Origin: Acidobacteriota bacterium | GTDB lineage: Bacteria; Acidobacteriota; Terriglobia; Bryobacterales; UBA6623 | Direction of reading: 5' to 3' | DNA length: 46,978 nt | Assembly: GCA_027592785.1 (NCBI GenBank) | Contig: JAQCLD010000027.1 | Location: forward strand, 1-46,978 | In this document: positions 45,103-46,978 of the stretch, one piece after another | How the letters are laid out: each line of letters starts with the position of its first letter | Position numbering within the stretch: position 1 is the first letter of the stretch | Made by a program: the position numbers and the translations under genes | Notes under the pieces: model-generated | What the model was told of the DNA's origin: nothing | The model's input: only the letters and a program-made list of their open reading frames with translations | Databases searched by the model: none

Positions 45103-46959
45103 GTGAACACCTTCCGTCCCGAGCGCTGGGAAAAACTCAAGCAGACCGCGTCGGCCATGCCGGCCGGACCGGGCGTGTACCTATACAAAGACGCCCAGGG
45201 AGAGGTGATCTATGTCGGCAAGGCCAAGAGCCTGCGAAGCCGAGTGCGAAGCTACTTTCTAGAAGAGAAGCTCGCCGACGCCAAGACGAACTCGTTGCTC
45301 TCTGACGCCTACGACATCGACTACATTGCCGTTGCCAACGAGAAAGAGGCCCTGGCGCTTGAGAACAATCTCATCAAACAGCGCCAACCGCGCTTCAACA
45401 TCCTGCTGCGCGACGACAAGACTTATCCCTATATCAAGCTGACGTCCGAAAGATGGCCTCGGGTCTACGTCACACGGCGCATTCGCAAGGACGGCGCCAG
45501 CTACTTCGGGCCCTACTTTCCGGCCAACCTAGCGCATCGACTGGTGCACTTCATCCACCGCCACTTTCAGGTCCCTTCTTGCCGCATCGACCTGAAGCGC
45601 TTCCATCCTCGGCCCTGCCTGGAGTTCCACATCAACCGCTGTTTGGGGCCTTGCACGGAGGGGCTGACCGACGACGTGACCTACAGCGAAACCGTGGCGG
45701 ATGTCCGCGCCTTCCTCGAAGGCCGACGGTCGGACCTGGCCAAGGGTCTACGGCAACGCATGCTCGAGGCCTCCGAGCGCACCGAGTTTGAGCGGGCGGC
45801 GAAGCTTCGCGACCTGATCGCCACGGTCGAGGAGATGGACGAGCGGCAGAGGATGGCTGCGGCTGAGGGCGACGACGTCGACATCTATGGCGTTTACGCC
45901 GAGCCTCCGTTGGCCGCGGCGAATCTCTTCCACGTCCGCAATGGACGCGTTGTCGACCGCCGGGAGTATTTCTGGGAAGAACTGCCCGAGTACGACGCAA
46001 GCCGGTTCCTAAGCAACCTGTTGGCGCAGATCTACTTGGACGCGCAGTATGTACCGTCGCTGATCTCGGTGCCCGAACCGTTTGAGGACCAGCATATTCT
46101 GGCCGAATTACTGAGCGAGAAACGTGGCCGCAAAGTCGAGATCATTACGCCCCAACGCGGCACGAAGAAGGCCCTGCTGGATCTCGCTGTGAGCAACGCC
46201 CGGCACGCCTTCGAGCAGCGCTTCCGGGTGCTGAAGCCGTCCGCGGAGAGACTGATCGCGGCCTGGCGAGAGACCTTCAACCTTCCCGAGCCCGAGGACG
46301 ACAACGACGTCTCCCGGGTGGAGTGCTTTGACATCTCACATATTCAAGGCAGCGACGTGGTGGCCTCAATGGTTGTTTGGGAAAACGGCCGGATGAAGAA
46401 ATCCGACTATCGCAAGTTCATCGTGAAGCGGGCGGAAGGGCGCGGCAAGTACGGCAACGACGACTTCGCTTCGATGCGCGAAGTCGTCGAGAGGCGTTAT
46501 TCGCGCCTGCAAGCTGAGGGCAAGGCGTTCCCTTCGCTAGTACTGATCGACGGCGGCATCGGACAGCTCCATGCAGCGGCGACGGCACTGGAAGGGATCG
46601 GCGCCAGCGCCCAGCCGGTCGCGGCGATCGCCAAAAAGGAAGAATTGATCTACTTGTTGGGTCAGGAAAACGAGCCGATCCGCCTGGATCGCTTCTCGCC
46701 CCTGCTGCGAATGATCCAACAGATTCGCGACGAGGCGCATCGCTTCGCTGTGACCTTCCACCGGCAAAGGCGCAAGGCCAGCCGGATTCACTCGGAACTG
46801 ACGAGCATCCCCGGCATCGGCGAGAAAACGTCCCAGGCGCTCTTGCGGTCGTTTGGCAGCGTCAAGCGAGTCCGGTTGGCGTCGGAAACGGAGCTGAGAT
46901 CCGTAATCTCCGCCTCGCAGGCCACCGCCGTTCGACAATACTTCGCTCCCAGCGAGTGA
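45103..46959 (+). CDS. uvrC: Excinuclease ABC subunit C
   Basis: A 618-residue nucleotide-excision-repair endonuclease making both cuts around a UvrB-marked lesion. Order: GIY-YIG nuclease ('GPGVYLYKDAQGEVIYVGKAKSLRSRVRSYF', about 20-50), UVR motif ('RTEFERAAKLRDLIATVEEM'), RNase H-like nuclease ('VECFDISHIQGSDVVASMVVWENG', 'LVLIDGGIGQLHAA') and C-terminal helix-hairpin-helix ('LTSIPGIGEKTSQALLRSFGSV'). The GTG at 45103 is preferred, with GAGGG upstream and the normal spacing to PGVYL; a TTG at 45067 in the same frame adds 12 residues. The gene is complete and ends 19 nt before the window edge. Confidence 0.94.
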   Translation: MNTFRPERWEKLKQTASAMPAGPGVYLYKDAQGEVIYVGKAKSLRSRVRSYFLEEKLADAKTNSLLSDAYDIDYIAVANEKEALALENNLIKQRQPRFNILLRDDKTYPYIKLTSERWPRVYVTRRIRKDGASYFGPYFPANLAHRLVHFIHRHFQVPSCRIDLKRFHPRPCLEFHINRCLGPCTEGLTDDVTYSETVADVRAFLEGRRSDLAKGLRQRMLEASERTEFERAAKLRDLIATVEEMDERQRMAAAEGDDVDIYGVYAEPPLAAANLFHVRNGRVVDRREYFWEELPEYDASRFLSNLLAQIYLDAQYVPSLISVPEPFEDQHILAELLSEKRGRKVEIITPQRGTKKALLDLAVSNARHAFEQRFRVLKPSAERLIAAWRETFNLPEPEDDNDVSRVECFDISHIQGSDVVASMVVWENGRMKKSDYRKFIVKRAEGRGKYGNDDFASMREVVERRYSRLQAEGKAFPSLVLIDGGIGQLHAAATALEGIGASAQPVAAIAKKEELIYLLGQENEPIRLDRFSPLLRMIQQIRDEAHRFAVTFHRQRRKASRIHSELTSIPGIGEKTSQALLRSFGSVKRVRLASETELRSVISASQATAVRQYFAPSE

Positions 46960-46978
46960 ACGTCAGCAAACTGTTTAC

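Overview
The window looks like a high-GC chromosome segment from an Acidobacteriota bacterium, probably Bryobacterales/Solibacter-like. Three things suggest this. TIGR03437 domains, typical of Solibacter, occur as a partial secreted protein at the left edge and fused to a PQQ sugar dehydrogenase at 39158-40969. There is a carboxypeptidase-regulatory-domain TonB-dependent receptor. There is also a DUF1549/DUF1553 cytochrome plus DUF1501 pair. I saw no rRNA, tRNA, CRISPR array, insertion sequence or integrase.

Layout. 1-2828: TIGR03437 protein (minus, partial), DedA membrane protein, succinate-semialdehyde dehydrogenase. 2861-7511: two-gene operon of a DUF1549/LamG/DUF1553 c-type cytochrome and a DUF1501 Tat-exported protein. 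7643-9714: two glycosyltransferases, the second broken by an in-frame TGA. 9711-14877 (minus): hydroxypyruvate-isomerase-like enzyme, small lipoprotein, cyclase-family lipoprotein, TonB-dependent receptor, SGNH hydrolase. 14934-18795: cytochrome c-PQQ alcohol dehydrogenase with the Asp-x-Asp mark of lanthanide enzymes, a secreted unknown, and a PQQ-like propeller protein. 19002-19705: HigBA-type toxin-antitoxin pair. 19854-23375 (minus): signalling operon of outer-membrane-like protein, CHASE histidine kinase and two receiver proteins. 23655-26904: metY, aroB, ubiE. 26901-28203 (minus): two PilZ proteins. 28415-37369: S41 protease, glycogen phosphorylase (frameshifted, minus), fabV, tilS, ftsH, an NTF2-like protein. 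37416-46959: RtcB-like ligase (amber-interrupted, minus), a 48-residue membrane peptide, PQQ sugar dehydrogenase, primary sigma factor, dusB, cupin, zinc-ribbon protein, uvrC.

Three points deserve attention. First, five genes carry one inactivating lesion each while the rest of each frame stays intact: three in-frame TAGs, one in-frame TGA and one 1-bp insertion. TAG is also an ordinary terminator for many genes here, so a reassigned code is unlikely. Second, many genes lack a Shine-Dalgarno sequence and have a -10-like TANNNT hexamer about 6-7 nt before the start codon, which suggests leaderless transcription. Third, four of seven convergent gene pairs share a 4-nt stop/stop overlap (CTAG, TTAA, CTAG, CTAA), so the DNA is very compact.

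The regulatory candidates of most interest are the hairpin-rich leader before metY, the roughly 300-nt leader before ftsH, the operator inside the higBA promoter, and a 22-bp-period direct repeat upstream of the S41 protease.
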